This document shows, one piece after another, positions 6,852 to 14,985 of a DNA stretch of 64,000 bases (positions within the stretch are counted from its first letter, which is position 1; each line of letters opens with the position of its first letter). The notes under the pieces were generated by a model. It worked only from the letters and a program-made list of their open reading frames with translations. It made no database searches and was not told the DNA's origin. The stretch comes from Nocardioides mangrovicus. Its GTDB lineage: Bacteria > Actinomycetota > Actinomycetes > Propionibacteriales > Nocardioidaceae. The position numbers were made by a program, and so were the translations under genes. The stretch covers positions 456,410 through 520,409 of the forward strand of contig NZ_RDBE01000006.1 in NCBI RefSeq assembly GCF_003674065.1. Reading direction: 5' to 3'.

Positions 6852-7433
6852 TCAGCTCAGCTTGCCGGCGTAGCCCGGGAGGCGGAAGCCCTTCTCGTAG
6901 TCGCCGCCGACGAAGTCGGTGGCGCGGTTGCCGACGTTGGCGATGATCGTGTAGCCGTCGGCGTAGAACTGGGCCCGGCAGCGCTGCTTGCTGTGCGTCA
7001 GCGACTCGCCGTGCTGGCGCCCGCAGATGCGGGTGTAGTCGTACCCGGCCTTGGTCAGCACCTTGGAGATCGCGCCCAGCTGGTCGGCGTAGCGGCCGGT
7101 GTTGAAGAACAGCGTGACGCCGTGCTTGGTGGCGTAGCGGGCGAACCGCTGCGTCACCGGCACCGCCTTGGGGTAGGCGTAGTGGGACTGGATCGAGGTG
7201 TTGTCGATGTCGAGGTTGATGGCGAGCTTCTGGCCCTTCTGCTGGGCGTCGACCCGCTGCCGGACATAGGCCTGCGAGCCCTTCATCGCCCTCACCGTGT
7301 CGGCCAGCCAGGCCTTGCGTGTGGGGAGGGGTGCGGCGCCGGCCGAGGCCTGCACCCCCATCACCAGGCTGACGACGACGGCGACCAGCGCGGCTCCGGT
7401 CCGAGGCGAGAGGTGGCGCAGGCGAGCAGACAT
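6852..7433 (-). CDS. Secreted HAD-superfamily acid phosphatase (subfamily IIIB-like)
   Basis: 193 aa. A signal peptide occupies about residues 1-33 (basic 'MSARLRHLSPR', hydrophobic 'GAALVAVVVSLVMGV', Ala-rich cleavage region). The mature part has HAD motif I as 'LAINLDIDNTS' (nucleophile Asp and acid-base Asp) and motif II as 'LFFNTGRY' near residue 110. It ends with 'IIANVGNRATDFVGGDYEKGFRLP', resembling motif IV. This pattern is that of secreted class B/plant-type acid phosphatases, though 'DIDNT' replaces the more common 'DIDET'. Likely a periplasmic or extracellular phosphomonoesterase; the substrate is unknown. Confidence 0.8.
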   Translation of the reverse strand: MSARLRHLSPRTGAALVAVVVSLVMGVQASAGAAPLPTRKAWLADTVRAMKGSQAYVRQRVDAQQKGQKLAINLDIDNTSIQSHYAYPKAVPVTQRFARYATKHGVTLFFNTGRYADQLGAISKVLTKAGYDYTRICGRQHGESLTHSKQRCRAQFYADGYTIIANVGNRATDFVGGDYEKGFRLPGYAGKLS

Positions 7434-7522
7434 GCCGAGCACGGTATCCCGGAAAGGGAGGTTTGCGACGCTGCTGCGCGGGAACAGAGAAAGTAGTCCG
7501 CCGTATCTCGGGAGCGGCGGAC

Positions 7523-8419
7523 TCACGCTGTCCCGAACAGATCGCCGTCGGCGGCGACCCGTTCGAGGACCTCCTCGTAGCGCAGCTGCTCCAGCTCCAA
7601 CGGGTCGTCGGCCCCGGCCTCGATCTCGGCCCAGGTGCGCGGGGCGGCCACCGTCGGCCGTTCGCGGCCGCGCAGGGAGTACGGCGAGACGGTGGTCTTG
7701 GAGCCGGCGTTCTGCGACCAGTCCAAGAAGACCTTGCCGCTGCGGCGCGACTTGGTCATCGACGACAGCATCAGCGCCGGGTGCTGCTTCTCCAGCTCCT
7801 GGGCGATCTCGTGCACCCACGCCCGGACGTCGTCGGGGTTGCCGAGGTCGACCGCCGCATAGAGATGGATGCCCTTGCTGCCGCTGGTGACCGGGTAGGC
7901 GGTCAGGCCGTCGGCGGCGAGCCGGTCGCGGACGATGAGGGCCACCTCGGCGCACTCCCCCGTGCCGGCTCCCTCGCCCGGGTCGAGGTCGATGACCAGC
8001 CGGTCGGGGTTGCGCGGCTGACCGTTGCGGCCCACCGTCCACTGGTGCACGTGCAGCTCCAGCGAGGCCAGGTTGACCAGGTAGGTCAGCGCGGCGAGGC
8101 CGTCGACGATCGGGAAGCGCAGCGTGTCGGCCTGGCCCGAGGCGCTGCGCGAGCCGGTGGTGGGCACCTTGGCCGTCCGCAGCCACGACGGCGCACCGGC
8201 CGGTGCGTTCTTCTCGAAGAAGCTGCTCTCCTCCACCCCGTGGGGCCAGCGGATGCGGGTGACCGCGCGGTCGGCCAGGTGCGGCAGCAGCACGGGCGCC
8301 ACCTGGGCGTAGTAGTGGAGCACCTCGCCCTTGGTGGTGCCGGTGCGCGGGTAGAGCACCTTGTCGAGGTTGGAGATCTTCAGCGTGCGGCCGTCGACCT
8401 CCACCTGCATCTCAGCCAT
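7523..8419 (-). CDS. ligD (polymerase): LigD polymerase domain protein (NHEJ primase-polymerase)
   Basis: 298-aa stand-alone archaeo-eukaryotic primase-type polymerase used in bacterial non-homologous end joining to fill in or add nucleotides at break ends. It reads 'ISNLDKVLYPRTGTTKGEVLHYYAQVAPVLLPHL', then 'VIDLDPGEGAG' (catalytic DxD) and 'VTSGSKGIHLYAAVDL', followed by the family's 'LSSMTKSRRSGKVFLDWSQN'. The start ATG 8419 lies inside the end of the ligase gene (8-bp overlap), so the two are coupled. In many bacteria these domains are fused in one LigD protein; here they are separate and no phosphoesterase domain is present in the window. Confidence 0.92.
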   Translation of the reverse strand: MAEMQVEVDGRTLKISNLDKVLYPRTGTTKGEVLHYYAQVAPVLLPHLADRAVTRIRWPHGVEESSFFEKNAPAGAPSWLRTAKVPTTGSRSASGQADTLRFPIVDGLAALTYLVNLASLELHVHQWTVGRNGQPRNPDRLVIDLDPGEGAGTGECAEVALIVRDRLAADGLTAYPVTSGSKGIHLYAAVDLGNPDDVRAWVHEIAQELEKQHPALMLSSMTKSRRSGKVFLDWSQNAGSKTTVSPYSLRGRERPTVAAPRTWAEIEAGADDPLELEQLRYEEVLERVAADGDLFGTA

Positions 8420-9329
8420 CGACGTCCTCCCGCACGCCCCGGAACGACGGCTGGCGCAGCCGGCCGTCGGCGGTGATGCGCAGGTAGTCCACGTCGACCA
8501 CGACCTGCGGCTCGACCCACACCGTGCCGAGCGCGTCGACGCGCGGCACCTCGACGAACGGACTGTCGGCGCGTCGCAGTGGTTCGAGCAGACGGGCCAC
8601 TGCCCGCCCGGAGCGACCGGCCAGGCCGCTGCCCACCCGGCCGCGGAAGACCAGCCCCGACCCGGTCCGCTCGCCGAGGAGCACCGCCCCGAGCCGGCTG
8701 GCGCTGTCGGTCTCGAACCGGTATCCGCCCACCACGTAGGAGCCGGTGGTGCGCAGCGGGAACTTCAGCCAGCTGCGGCTGCGCGCGCCCCACTCGTAGC
8801 GCGAGGTCACCTTCTTCGACACCACGCCCTCCAATCCCTGCTCGCGCACGCCGGCCAGCAGCGCCTCGCCGTCGCCGTAGGTGGGCGGCACCTGCCAGGA
8901 GACGTCGTCGAGGCCGAGCGCCTCCAACCGCTCGCGGCGGACCGCCCACGGCTCGCGGCTCAGGTCGCGACCCTCGGCCCGCAGGACGTCGAAGGCCAGC
9001 AGCGTGATCGGTGCGGTGTCCGCCAGCCGTCGCGCCTTGCCTGCGTTGGTGAGGTGGATCCGGTCGGCCAGGCCGGCCAGGCTGGGCACGCCGTCGCCGA
9101 GACGGACGATCTCCCCGTCGAGCAGCAGGTCGCAGCCGGCGTGAGAGAGCGCCTGGAGCTCGGGGAACGCCACGCTCACGTCGCGCTCGGTGCGGGTCCA
9201 GACCCGTACGCGCTCGCCGACGTCGACGAGTGCTCGGATGCCGTCCCACTTCACCTCGTGCGACCACGCCTCACCGCGCGGCACGCGCTCGCCCTTGGTG
9301 GCGAGCATCGGACGACCGGGGGCGGGCAC
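8412..9329 (-). CDS. ligD (ligase): ATP-dependent DNA ligase (LigD ligase domain)
   Basis: 305-aa nucleotidyltransferase ligase for end joining. The N-terminus carries 'RPMLATKGERVPRGEAWSHEVKWDGIRALV', with motif I lysine (KWDG) near residue 28. 'LDGEIV' (motif III) and 'EGVVSKKVTSRYEWGARSRSWLKFP' (motifs IV-V) follow, then a C-terminal OB-fold. The GTG at 9329 keeps the conserved 'RPMLA' opening; an in-frame ATG at 9308 is an alternative. It lies 22 bp from the divergent ku gene and overlaps the LigD polymerase gene, making a compact NHEJ locus. Confidence 0.9.
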   Translation of the reverse strand: MPAPGRPMLATKGERVPRGEAWSHEVKWDGIRALVDVGERVRVWTRTERDVSVAFPELQALSHAGCDLLLDGEIVRLGDGVPSLAGLADRIHLTNAGKARRLADTAPITLLAFDVLRAEGRDLSREPWAVRRERLEALGLDDVSWQVPPTYGDGEALLAGVREQGLEGVVSKKVTSRYEWGARSRSWLKFPLRTTGSYVVGGYRFETDSASRLGAVLLGERTGSGLVFRGRVGSGLAGRSGRAVARLLEPLRRADSPFVEVPRVDALGTVWVEPQVVVDVDYLRITADGRLRQPSFRGVREDVDG

Positions 9330-9351
9330 GCGTCGACCCTATGCTGGTGCT

Positions 9352-10311
9352 ATGCGATCGATCTGGAAGGGCGCGGTCTCGTTCGGGCTGGTCAGCGTGC
9401 CGGTGAAGCTCTACTCCGCTACCGAGAGCAAGGACGTCACGTTCCGCCAGGTGCACGTCACCGACGGCGGCCGGATCAAATACCAGCGGATCTGCTCCCT
9501 CGACGGCGAGGAGGTGCCCTACTCCGACATCGCGAAGGGCTATGAGACCGAGGACGGCGAGATGGTCATCCTCGACGACGACGACATGGCCGACCTGCCG
9601 GTCACCGGCAGCCGCGAGATCGGCGTCGAGAAGTTCGTGCCGAGCGACCAGATCGACCCGATGCTGTTCGAGAAGAGCTACTACCTCGAGCCGGAGAAGA
9701 CCGGCGTCAAGCCGTACGCCCTGCTGCGCCAGGCGCTCCTGGACTCCGACCGCATGGCGCTGGTGACCATCGCGATCCGCAACCGCACCTCGCTGGCCGT
9801 GCTCCGCGTGCGCGACGACGTGATCGTGCTGCAGACGATGATGTGGCCCGACGAGATCCGCCAGCCCGACTTCGGCGGCCTGGACGCCGAGGACGCCAAG
9901 CCCAGCGAGGTCAAGATGGCCACCATGCTGGTCGAGACGCTGGCCGGCGACTTCGACGCCTCCGAGTACGAGGACGACTACCGCGAGGCCGTCGAGGCGC
10001 TGGTGAAGGCCAAGATCGAGGGCGGCGAGGTCAAGCGCACCCCGGAGACCACCAAGACCTCCGGCGAGGTCGTCGACCTGCTGGCCGCGCTGCAGAAGAG
10101 CGTCAACGCGGCGAAGTCCAAGCGGGGCGAGGCTGTCGACGACACCGAGGACACCGAGGACACCGACGACACCGACGAGAAGCCGGCGGCGAAGAAGACG
10201 ACCAAGAAGGCGCCGGCCAAGAAGGCGGCCGCCAAGAAGACCGCGGCGAAGAAGACCACCACCAAGAAGGCAGCCGCCAAGAAGGCGGCCCCGGCGAAGA
10301 AGAGCGCCTGA
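9352..10311 (+). CDS. ku: Non-homologous end joining protein Ku
   Basis: 319-aa homodimeric ring protein that binds DNA ends and recruits LigD. The Ku core starts 'MRSIWKGAVSFGLVSVPVKLYSAT' and includes 'QRICSLDGEEVPYSDIAKGYE' and 'YYLEPEKTGVKPYALLRQAL'. After about residue 258 an acidic 'DDTEDTEDTDDTDE' stretch leads into a lysine/alanine-rich tail of histone H1-like AAKKT repeats, a DNA-binding extension known in many actinobacterial Ku proteins. A TATGCT -10-like box (9340-9345) ends 6 bases before the ATG with no Shine-Dalgarno sequence, suggesting a leaderless mRNA. It is divergent from the LigD genes. Confidence 0.95.
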   Translation: MRSIWKGAVSFGLVSVPVKLYSATESKDVTFRQVHVTDGGRIKYQRICSLDGEEVPYSDIAKGYETEDGEMVILDDDDMADLPVTGSREIGVEKFVPSDQIDPMLFEKSYYLEPEKTGVKPYALLRQALLDSDRMALVTIAIRNRTSLAVLRVRDDVIVLQTMMWPDEIRQPDFGGLDAEDAKPSEVKMATMLVETLAGDFDASEYEDDYREAVEALVKAKIEGGEVKRTPETTKTSGEVVDLLAALQKSVNAAKSKRGEAVDDTEDTEDTDDTDEKPAAKKTTKKAPAKKAAAKKTAAKKTTTKKAAAKKAAPAKKSA

Positions 10312-10321
10312 GCCGACCTGC

Positions 10322-10807
10322 CTACCGGGCCGCGAGCTCCTGGTTGCGTCGCACGGAGTCGACGAAGCGCGCCTGTTGGCGCAGGTGCAGCCGTCGGTAG
10401 CACAGGCCGAGGAGCAGTAGCAGCGCGTCGAGAACCAGCGACAGCCAGCCGAAGACTCCCACGTCACCGGTGACAACGGTCGTGACCGCTGCTACCGACG
10501 CCAAGAACACCAGCGTGCGCGAGACGGACCTGTTCGCCGCCATCCGGCCACTGGCGGCGGCCAGCGCCTGGCCGCGCTGGACGGCGAACGGAGCCAGCCG
10601 CGACGACCGTGTCGCCCGACCCGCCGCATTGGCGCGCCACAGTGCCCACCGGTCGCGCCAGGGCAGGCTCCGGGCCACCGATCGCCACTCCTGCAGGCCG
10701 GTGCCGCCGAACCAGCGCTCCTGCAGCCGGCCCCTGAGCACCAGGGCCAGCACCACGATCAGGGCGACCGGGACGAGCCCCACGACGATGAGCCAGGTCG
10801 TGGACAC
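10322..10807 (-). CDS. Hypothetical membrane protein
   Basis: 161 aa, unrecognised. One transmembrane helix at about residues 5-24 ('WLIVVGLVPVALIVVLALVL') is followed by a basic cytoplasmic segment rich in Arg/Trp. Two closely spaced hydrophobic helices come near residues 97-112 and 116-138 ('GWLSLVLDALLLLLGLCY'), then a charged tail. The start is GTG 10807. It ends 11 bp from the convergent ku stop. No enzymatic motif was seen. Confidence 0.65.
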   Translation of the reverse strand: MSTTWLIVVGLVPVALIVVLALVLRGRLQERWFGGTGLQEWRSVARSLPWRDRWALWRANAAGRATRSSRLAPFAVQRGQALAAASGRMAANRSVSRTLVFLASVAAVTTVVTGDVGVFGWLSLVLDALLLLLGLCYRRLHLRQQARFVDSVRRNQELAAR

Positions 10808-10855
10808 GACGCGACCTCATCACGCTCAGCACGCTCAGGACAAGAGCGAGCCGAC

Positions 10856-11545
10856 CTACCGCCCGATCGCGATGACCGGCTTCGCAGCCGGGTCGAGCCG
10901 GGCCAGCAGCGACCTCATCATCCAGCGCGGCACGGAGACGCAGCCGGCGGTGGGGCCCTTGCCGTTCACGTGCAGGAAGATCGCGAAGCCCTTGTGGCGC
11001 ACCTGCTTGGCGTTGAAGCCGATCGGCACGACGTACTCGTACTGGCTGGCGTAGTCGATCAGGTGCTCGGAGGCGTCGGCGTCGCTGCTGGGCAGCCACC
11101 AGCGGAAACCGCCCTCGCTCTTGGCGCGGAACTGGTTGTAGAAGGCTGAGCTGTTGTCGCCGACCCAGTAGTCGCCGTCGGTGAGGCGCCGGTAGGGCAG
11201 CCGCCAGGCGGGGTCGGCCTCGTGGGTGCCGAAGGCCGAGGCGAGCGAGAAGGTGCCCAGCGGGATCGTGCCGCTGCCCTGGTGCCGCCGGTTGCCGGCC
11301 ACCAGGCCGCCGTAGCCGGTGCGGGCGTCGTTGCTGCGGATCACCTTGGCCCACCGGCCGTCGGTGAGCTGCCACAGCGTCGCCCGAGCGTGGTAGCCGT
11401 GGGTGTGCCGCACGGTGAGCACCTGGGTGGCGCCGGCGGGCAGCCGTACGGCGACGCCGTCCAGTCGCAGCGCCGGCGCGGCGCTCGCGGGAGCGATCGT
11501 CACGGCCAGCAGAGTCGTCAGCAGCAGGACAAACCGGGCGCGCAT
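10856..11545 (-). CDS. Secreted L,D-transpeptidase (YkuD domain) family protein
   Basis: 229 aa with an N-terminal signal peptide (about residues 1-24, 'RFVLLLTTLLAVTIAPASA'). The C-terminal half carries the YkuD-type signature: 'GFAIFLHVNGKGPTAGCVSVPR' contains the conserved His and the catalytic Cys in the S/A-G-C context. Upstream 'GSGTIPLGTFSLASAFG' fits the fold's first strands. Such proteins form 3-3 peptidoglycan cross-links or attach proteins to the wall, outside the membrane. It is divergent from the MFS transporter gene. The assignment rests mainly on the Cys motif. Confidence 0.8.
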   Translation of the reverse strand: MRARFVLLLTTLLAVTIAPASAAPALRLDGVAVRLPAGATQVLTVRHTHGYHARATLWQLTDGRWAKVIRSNDARTGYGGLVAGNRRHQGSGTIPLGTFSLASAFGTHEADPAWRLPYRRLTDGDYWVGDNSSAFYNQFRAKSEGGFRWWLPSSDADASEHLIDYASQYEYVVPIGFNAKQVRHKGFAIFLHVNGKGPTAGCVSVPRWMMRSLLARLDPAAKPVIAIGR

Positions 11546-11602
11546 GCGGAGACCGTACCGGGAGAACGTGTGCGGCGCGGGGATGTCGGGTAGTGGTCGG
11601 CC

Positions 11603-13090
11603 ATGGCCAGCTCCGTGGAGACCGGAACGATCCAGACCGACGTGCCCGCCCGGATGGACCGGCTGCCGTGGGCCCGCTGGCACTGGCTGATCGTGGTCGG
11701 GCTGGGCACGGTGTGGATCCTCGACGGGCTCGAGGTGACCATCGTCGGCTCGATGTCCGATGCGCTGAAGCCGAGCAGCACCGGCCTGGGCATGGACTCC
11801 ACCGACATCGGCATCGCGGGCGCCGTCTACGTCGCGGGAGCCTGCATCGGTGCGCTGTTCTTCGGCCAGCTCACCGACCGGTTCGGCCGCAAGAAGCTGT
11901 TCATGCTCACGCTCGGCGTCTACGCCGTCGGCACCGTGCTCACGGCGTTCTCGATGAACCCGCTGTGGTACTTCGTGTGCCGCGCCATCACCGGCACCGG
12001 CATCGGCGGCGAGTACGCCGCGATCAACTCCGCCATCGACGAGCTGATCCCCAAGGCCTACCGGGGCCGCGTCGACGTGGCGATCAACGGCTCGTTCTGG
12101 GTGGGCGCCGCCGCCGGCTCGCTGTTGACGATCCCGCTGCTGGACCCGAAGGTGCTCGACCCCTCGTTCGGCTGGCGGCTGGCCTTCGGGCTGGGTGCGG
12201 TGCTCGCGCTGGGGATCCTGTTCGTGCGCCGCAACGTACCGGAGAGCCCGCGCTGGCTGTTCATCCACGGCCGCGAGCAGGAGGCCGACGAGGTGGTGGC
12301 CGGCATCGAGCGCACGGTGGCCGACGAGGACGGCGTGCAGCTCGAGCCGGTGGAGGAGACCATCACCATCCGGCAGCGCCGCACCATCCCGCTCTCGCTC
12401 ATCGCCCGCACCGTCGTCACGATGTACCCCAAGCGCACCGTGCTGTGCTTCTCGCTCTTCTTGGGCCAGGCATTCCTCTACAACGCCTTCTTCTTCACCT
12501 ACGGCGACACCTTGTCGACCTTCCTGGGCGTGAAGCAGACCGGCTGGTACCTCGCGGTCTTCGCGGTCAGCAACTTCGTGGGCGCGCTGGCGCTCTCGCC
12601 GCTGTTCGACTCCATCGGCCGGGTGCGGATGATCACCGGCACCTACGTCGTCTCCGGCGTGCTGCTCGGCGTCACCGGCCTCTTCCTGGGCGACCTGTCG
12701 GCGATCGGGCTGACCGCGTGCGGCGCGGTGGTCTTCTTCATCGCCTCCGCCGGCGCCAGCGCGGCGTACCTGACGGCCAGCGAGGTCTTCCCGATGGAGA
12801 CCCGGGCGCTGTGCATCGCCTTCTTCTACGCGATCGGCACGGCCGCGGGCGGCATCACCGGACCGCTCATCTTCGGCAAGCTGATCGACAACGCCTCGGC
12901 GGACAAGGACATCACCGGCATCGCGGTGGGCTACTTCATCGGCGCCGTGCTGATGATCGGCGCCGGCCTCGTGGAGGCGTTCCTCGGCGTGCGGGCCGAG
13001 GGTCAGTCGCTGGAGAACATCGCCAAGCCGCTCACCGCGGAGGAACCGGACCGCAGCAGCGCGCCGTCAGCACCGCCAGCGCCCGCGTGA
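11603..13090 (+). CDS. MFS transporter (metabolite:H+ symporter / sugar-porter type)
   Basis: 495-aa major facilitator with about 12 transmembrane helices. 'GQLTDRFGRKKLFMLTLG' is the loop 2-3 signature and 'GGEYAAINSAIDELIPKAYRGR' is typical of the aromatic-acid/organic-acid symporter and sugar-porter branches. 'VPESPRWLFIHGREQEADE' marks the central cytoplasmic loop. A long C-terminal tail ends 'DRSSAPSAPPAPA'. The last 39 bases of the gene, including the stop codon, are one copy of the direct repeat that flanks vapBC, so the natural C-terminus may have been altered. The substrate is not predictable. Confidence 0.85.
   Translation: MASSVETGTIQTDVPARMDRLPWARWHWLIVVGLGTVWILDGLEVTIVGSMSDALKPSSTGLGMDSTDIGIAGAVYVAGACIGALFFGQLTDRFGRKKLFMLTLGVYAVGTVLTAFSMNPLWYFVCRAITGTGIGGEYAAINSAIDELIPKAYRGRVDVAINGSFWVGAAAGSLLTIPLLDPKVLDPSFGWRLAFGLGAVLALGILFVRRNVPESPRWLFIHGREQEADEVVAGIERTVADEDGVQLEPVEETITIRQRRTIPLSLIARTVVTMYPKRTVLCFSLFLGQAFLYNAFFFTYGDTLSTFLGVKQTGWYLAVFAVSNFVGALALSPLFDSIGRVRMITGTYVVSGVLLGVTGLFLGDLSAIGLTACGAVVFFIASAGASAAYLTASEVFPMETRALCIAFFYAIGTAAGGITGPLIFGKLIDNASADKDITGIAVGYFIGAVLMIGAGLVEAFLGVRAEGQSLENIAKPLTAEEPDRSSAPSAPPAPA
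13052..13090. repeat. 39-bp direct repeat, left copy flanking vapBC
   Basis: Begins CGCAGCAGCGCGCCGTCAGC and ends GCCCGCGTGA. It is identical at 38 of 39 positions to 13709-13747. It forms the 3' end of the MFS gene. Read on the minus strand it encodes 'TRALAVLTARCCG', almost the same as the real C-terminus of the M20 protein, so the right-hand copy looks ancestral. Confidence 0.85.
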
Positions 13091-13102
13091 GGAAGCGGCC
13101 GC

Positions 13103-13477
13103 TCAGGTCGACGCCTCGACGTGGGCCACTCCCAGCTCGCGCGCGGCCTGGGCCAGCCGCCGATCGCGGGTCCACAGCGTGGCCCCCGGCGTGACGCGCA
13201 CCGACCCGAGCAGCTGCGCATCCACTGCGCTCAGCCCGCGGCCCCACAACCGCTGCGCGTCGACGAACCCCAGCAGCTCGTGATGCCCGACCCGGACGAA
13301 GCCGACCAGGTGCGAGAGCAGCGCCAGAATCGTCGTGCGGTTCACGATCGACCCGAGCGCGAGCTCTTCCACTACCGCCGGATGACACCTGACGGCGTCG
13401 TCGGCCAGCCGGTCCGTCAGCTCCCGGACCGGCCGGTGGAGGTGATCGATCCACACCGAGGTGTCGACCAGGATCAC
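13103..13477 (-). CDS. vapC: VapC-type PIN-domain ribonuclease toxin
   Basis: 124-aa toxin, an Mg-dependent RNase. The PIN active-site acids are present: Asp5 in 'MILVDTSVWIDHL', Glu37/38 in 'AVVEELALG', Asp86 in 'GLSAVDAQLL' and Asp105 in 'LWTRDRRLA'. The GTG start at 13477 overlaps the TGA of the antitoxin (GTGA). It is convergent with the MFS gene, only 12 bp from its stop. The whole toxin-antitoxin unit lies between two 39-bp direct repeats, consistent with acquisition as a module. Confidence 0.9.
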   Translation of the reverse strand: MILVDTSVWIDHLHRPVRELTDRLADDAVRCHPAVVEELALGSIVNRTTILALLSHLVGFVRVGHHELLGFVDAQRLWGRGLSAVDAQLLGSVRVTPGATLWTRDRRLAQAARELGVAHVEAST

Positions 13478-13671
13478 GCTGCTCCGTCGCGGCGACGCGG
13501 CCCTGCCGAGGCTTCGGGGTCCGACCCGCCGAGCGCCGCGAGCCGTCGTGCGCTCTCGACCCGGACCAACGCCTCGAGCCCGGCGCGGAGCAGGGCCGAT
13601 CGCTCGGCGATGCCGGAGAGCTCACTCGCGCGCGCGACGAGCTCGTCGTCGATCGTGACGGTCGTTCGCAT
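13474..13671 (-). CDS. vapB: VapB-type antitoxin
   Basis: 65-aa partner of VapC. An N-terminal ribbon-helix-helix-like DNA-binding segment ('MRTTVTIDDELVARASELSG') is followed by 'ERSALLRAGLEALVRVESARRLAALGG', typical of the VapB / DUF2191-type antitoxins that occlude the toxin active site. ATG 13671 is preferred; an ATG three codons earlier (13680) is in frame. It starts 26 bp after the M20 gene stop on the same strand, and repeated GCATC motifs lie directly before it. Confidence 0.88.
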   Translation of the reverse strand: MRTTVTIDDELVARASELSGIAERSALLRAGLEALVRVESARRLAALGGSDPEASAGPRRRDGAA

Positions 13672-13697
13672 GCATCGCATCTAGCATCAGATGATGC
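13672..13697. promoter_or_regulatory. GCATC repeat cluster, candidate vapBC autoregulatory operator
   Basis: GCATC occurs at 13672, 13677 and 13684, and its inverse GATGC at 13693-13697. The last two form the inverted repeat GCATC-AGAT-GATGC. The cluster spans the 26 bp immediately upstream of the vapB start. VapB-VapC complexes normally repress their own promoters through such repeats. Binding here is inferred. Confidence 0.45.
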
Positions 13698-14963
13698 TCA
13701 ACGAACGCCGCAGCAGCGCGCCGTCAGCACCACCAGCGCCCGCGTGACGGCCACGACGTCGGCCAGCTCCACGTGCTCCAGTGGGGCGTGGGCCAGCCGG
13801 GGGTCGCCCGGCCCGTAGTGCAGGGTGGGGATGCCGCCGACGCCGGAGTAGAGCCGCAGGTCGCTGCCGTAGACCTCGGCGCGCACCGGCGGCTCCACGC
13901 CGTCGGTGTCGACGACGGCCGCGGTGGTCGCGGCCACCAGCGGGTGGCCGGGGTCGAGCCGGCCGGAGGCGAACTGGCCGCCGGGCCAGGTGACGACGGG
14001 TCGGTGGTCGCGCAGCCACGGGTCCTTGAGGCTGGCCTCGGTGACGACGTCCTCGAAGGCCGAGCGCGCGGCGGCGGGGTCCTCCCCCAGCATCACGCCG
14101 TAGCGGCCCTCGGCCACCAGCCGGTCGGGCACGCTGCTGGCCCAGTCGCCGGCGCTGACCAGGCCCACCGAGAGCGAGTAGGGCAGCGTCCGCTCCCCGA
14201 AGAGCGGGTCGACGTCGACGTTGCGGGCGGCCTCGAGGTCGAGCAGCGCGCGGTGCACGGGCAAGAACGCCTCGAACGCGCTCTGCCCCTCCTGGCGCAA
14301 GCTGCCGTGGGCCGAGCGTCCGGGCACCTCGATGCGGAAGGTGAGCGCGCCCGCGTTGGCCACGACGAGCCGGTCGCCGGTGGGCTCGGTGAGCACCGCG
14401 GCGTCGCCGCGGTGCCCGCGCCGCAGGGTCGCGAAGGCGCCGAGGCCGCCGTCCTCCTCACCGGTGACCGCGTGCAGCGCCAGTGGCCGCTCCAGCGTGA
14501 CCCCGGCGGCGCGCAGGGTCTCCACGACGGCCAGGTTGGCCGCGAACCCGGCCTTCATGTCGCACGCGCCGCGGCCGTAGAGCCGGCCCTCGTGCACCTC
14601 GGCGGAGAACGGATCGGTCAGGCCCCACGCCGAGGGATCGCCGGGCGGCACGACGTCGAGGTGGCCCTGCAGGATCAGCGCGGGCGTCCCCTCGTCGGTC
14701 GTGCCGACCAGGCCGAGCGCCCGCTCGCGCTCCACCTCGGCGCCCGGGAACCACGGGTCGGCGGCCAGCTCGTCGAGGTCGATCTCCCAGCGGTCGATCG
14801 CGAGCCCCGCCTCGGCGAACATCTGCGCCGCGACGTCGACGACGTCGACCTCGCCCTGGGTGCCCGAGACGCTCGGCACGCGCACCAGCGCCGCCAGCCG
14901 CTCGACCAGCAGGTCCTCGTCGAGGTGGTCCAGCAGCCGGCGCTCGGTCTCGGTCAACGACAC
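13698..14963 (-). CDS. M20-family peptidase / ArgE-DapE type deacylase
   Basis: 421-aa di-zinc amidohydrolase of the M20 family acting in the cytoplasm on N-acyl amino acids or small peptides. Metal-site motifs are 'ALILQGHLDVVPPGD' (first His/Asp), 'GRLYGRGACDMKAG' (bridging Asp), 'HAVTGEEDGGLGA' (catalytic Glu and ligand Glu), 'LTEPTGD' and the late 'THYGPGD'-like 'TLHYGPGDPRLAHAPLEHVEL' with the last His. The dimerisation lid domain sits between about residues 190 and 310. The C-terminus ('TRALVVLTARCCGVR') contains the right copy of the 39-bp repeat. The substrate is unknown. Confidence 0.85.
   Translation of the reverse strand: MSLTETERRLLDHLDEDLLVERLAALVRVPSVSGTQGEVDVVDVAAQMFAEAGLAIDRWEIDLDELAADPWFPGAEVERERALGLVGTTDEGTPALILQGHLDVVPPGDPSAWGLTDPFSAEVHEGRLYGRGACDMKAGFAANLAVVETLRAAGVTLERPLALHAVTGEEDGGLGAFATLRRGHRGDAAVLTEPTGDRLVVANAGALTFRIEVPGRSAHGSLRQEGQSAFEAFLPVHRALLDLEAARNVDVDPLFGERTLPYSLSVGLVSAGDWASSVPDRLVAEGRYGVMLGEDPAAARSAFEDVVTEASLKDPWLRDHRPVVTWPGGQFASGRLDPGHPLVAATTAAVVDTDGVEPPVRAEVYGSDLRLYSGVGGIPTLHYGPGDPRLAHAPLEHVELADVVAVTRALVVLTARCCGVR
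13709..13747. repeat. 39-bp direct repeat, right copy flanking vapBC
   Basis: Differs from 13052-13090 at one base. It encodes the C-terminal residues of the M20 protein on the minus strand. The repeat unit period is 657 bp and exactly encloses vapC and vapB. Confidence 0.85.
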
Positions 14964-14985
14964 GCGCGTGACCGTACGCGAACTC

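Noticed and set aside
13103-13671. Phage or IS remnant carrying vapBC
   Set aside because: No transposase, integrase or terminal inverted repeats; the flanking 39-bp direct repeats are longer than a normal IS target duplication.
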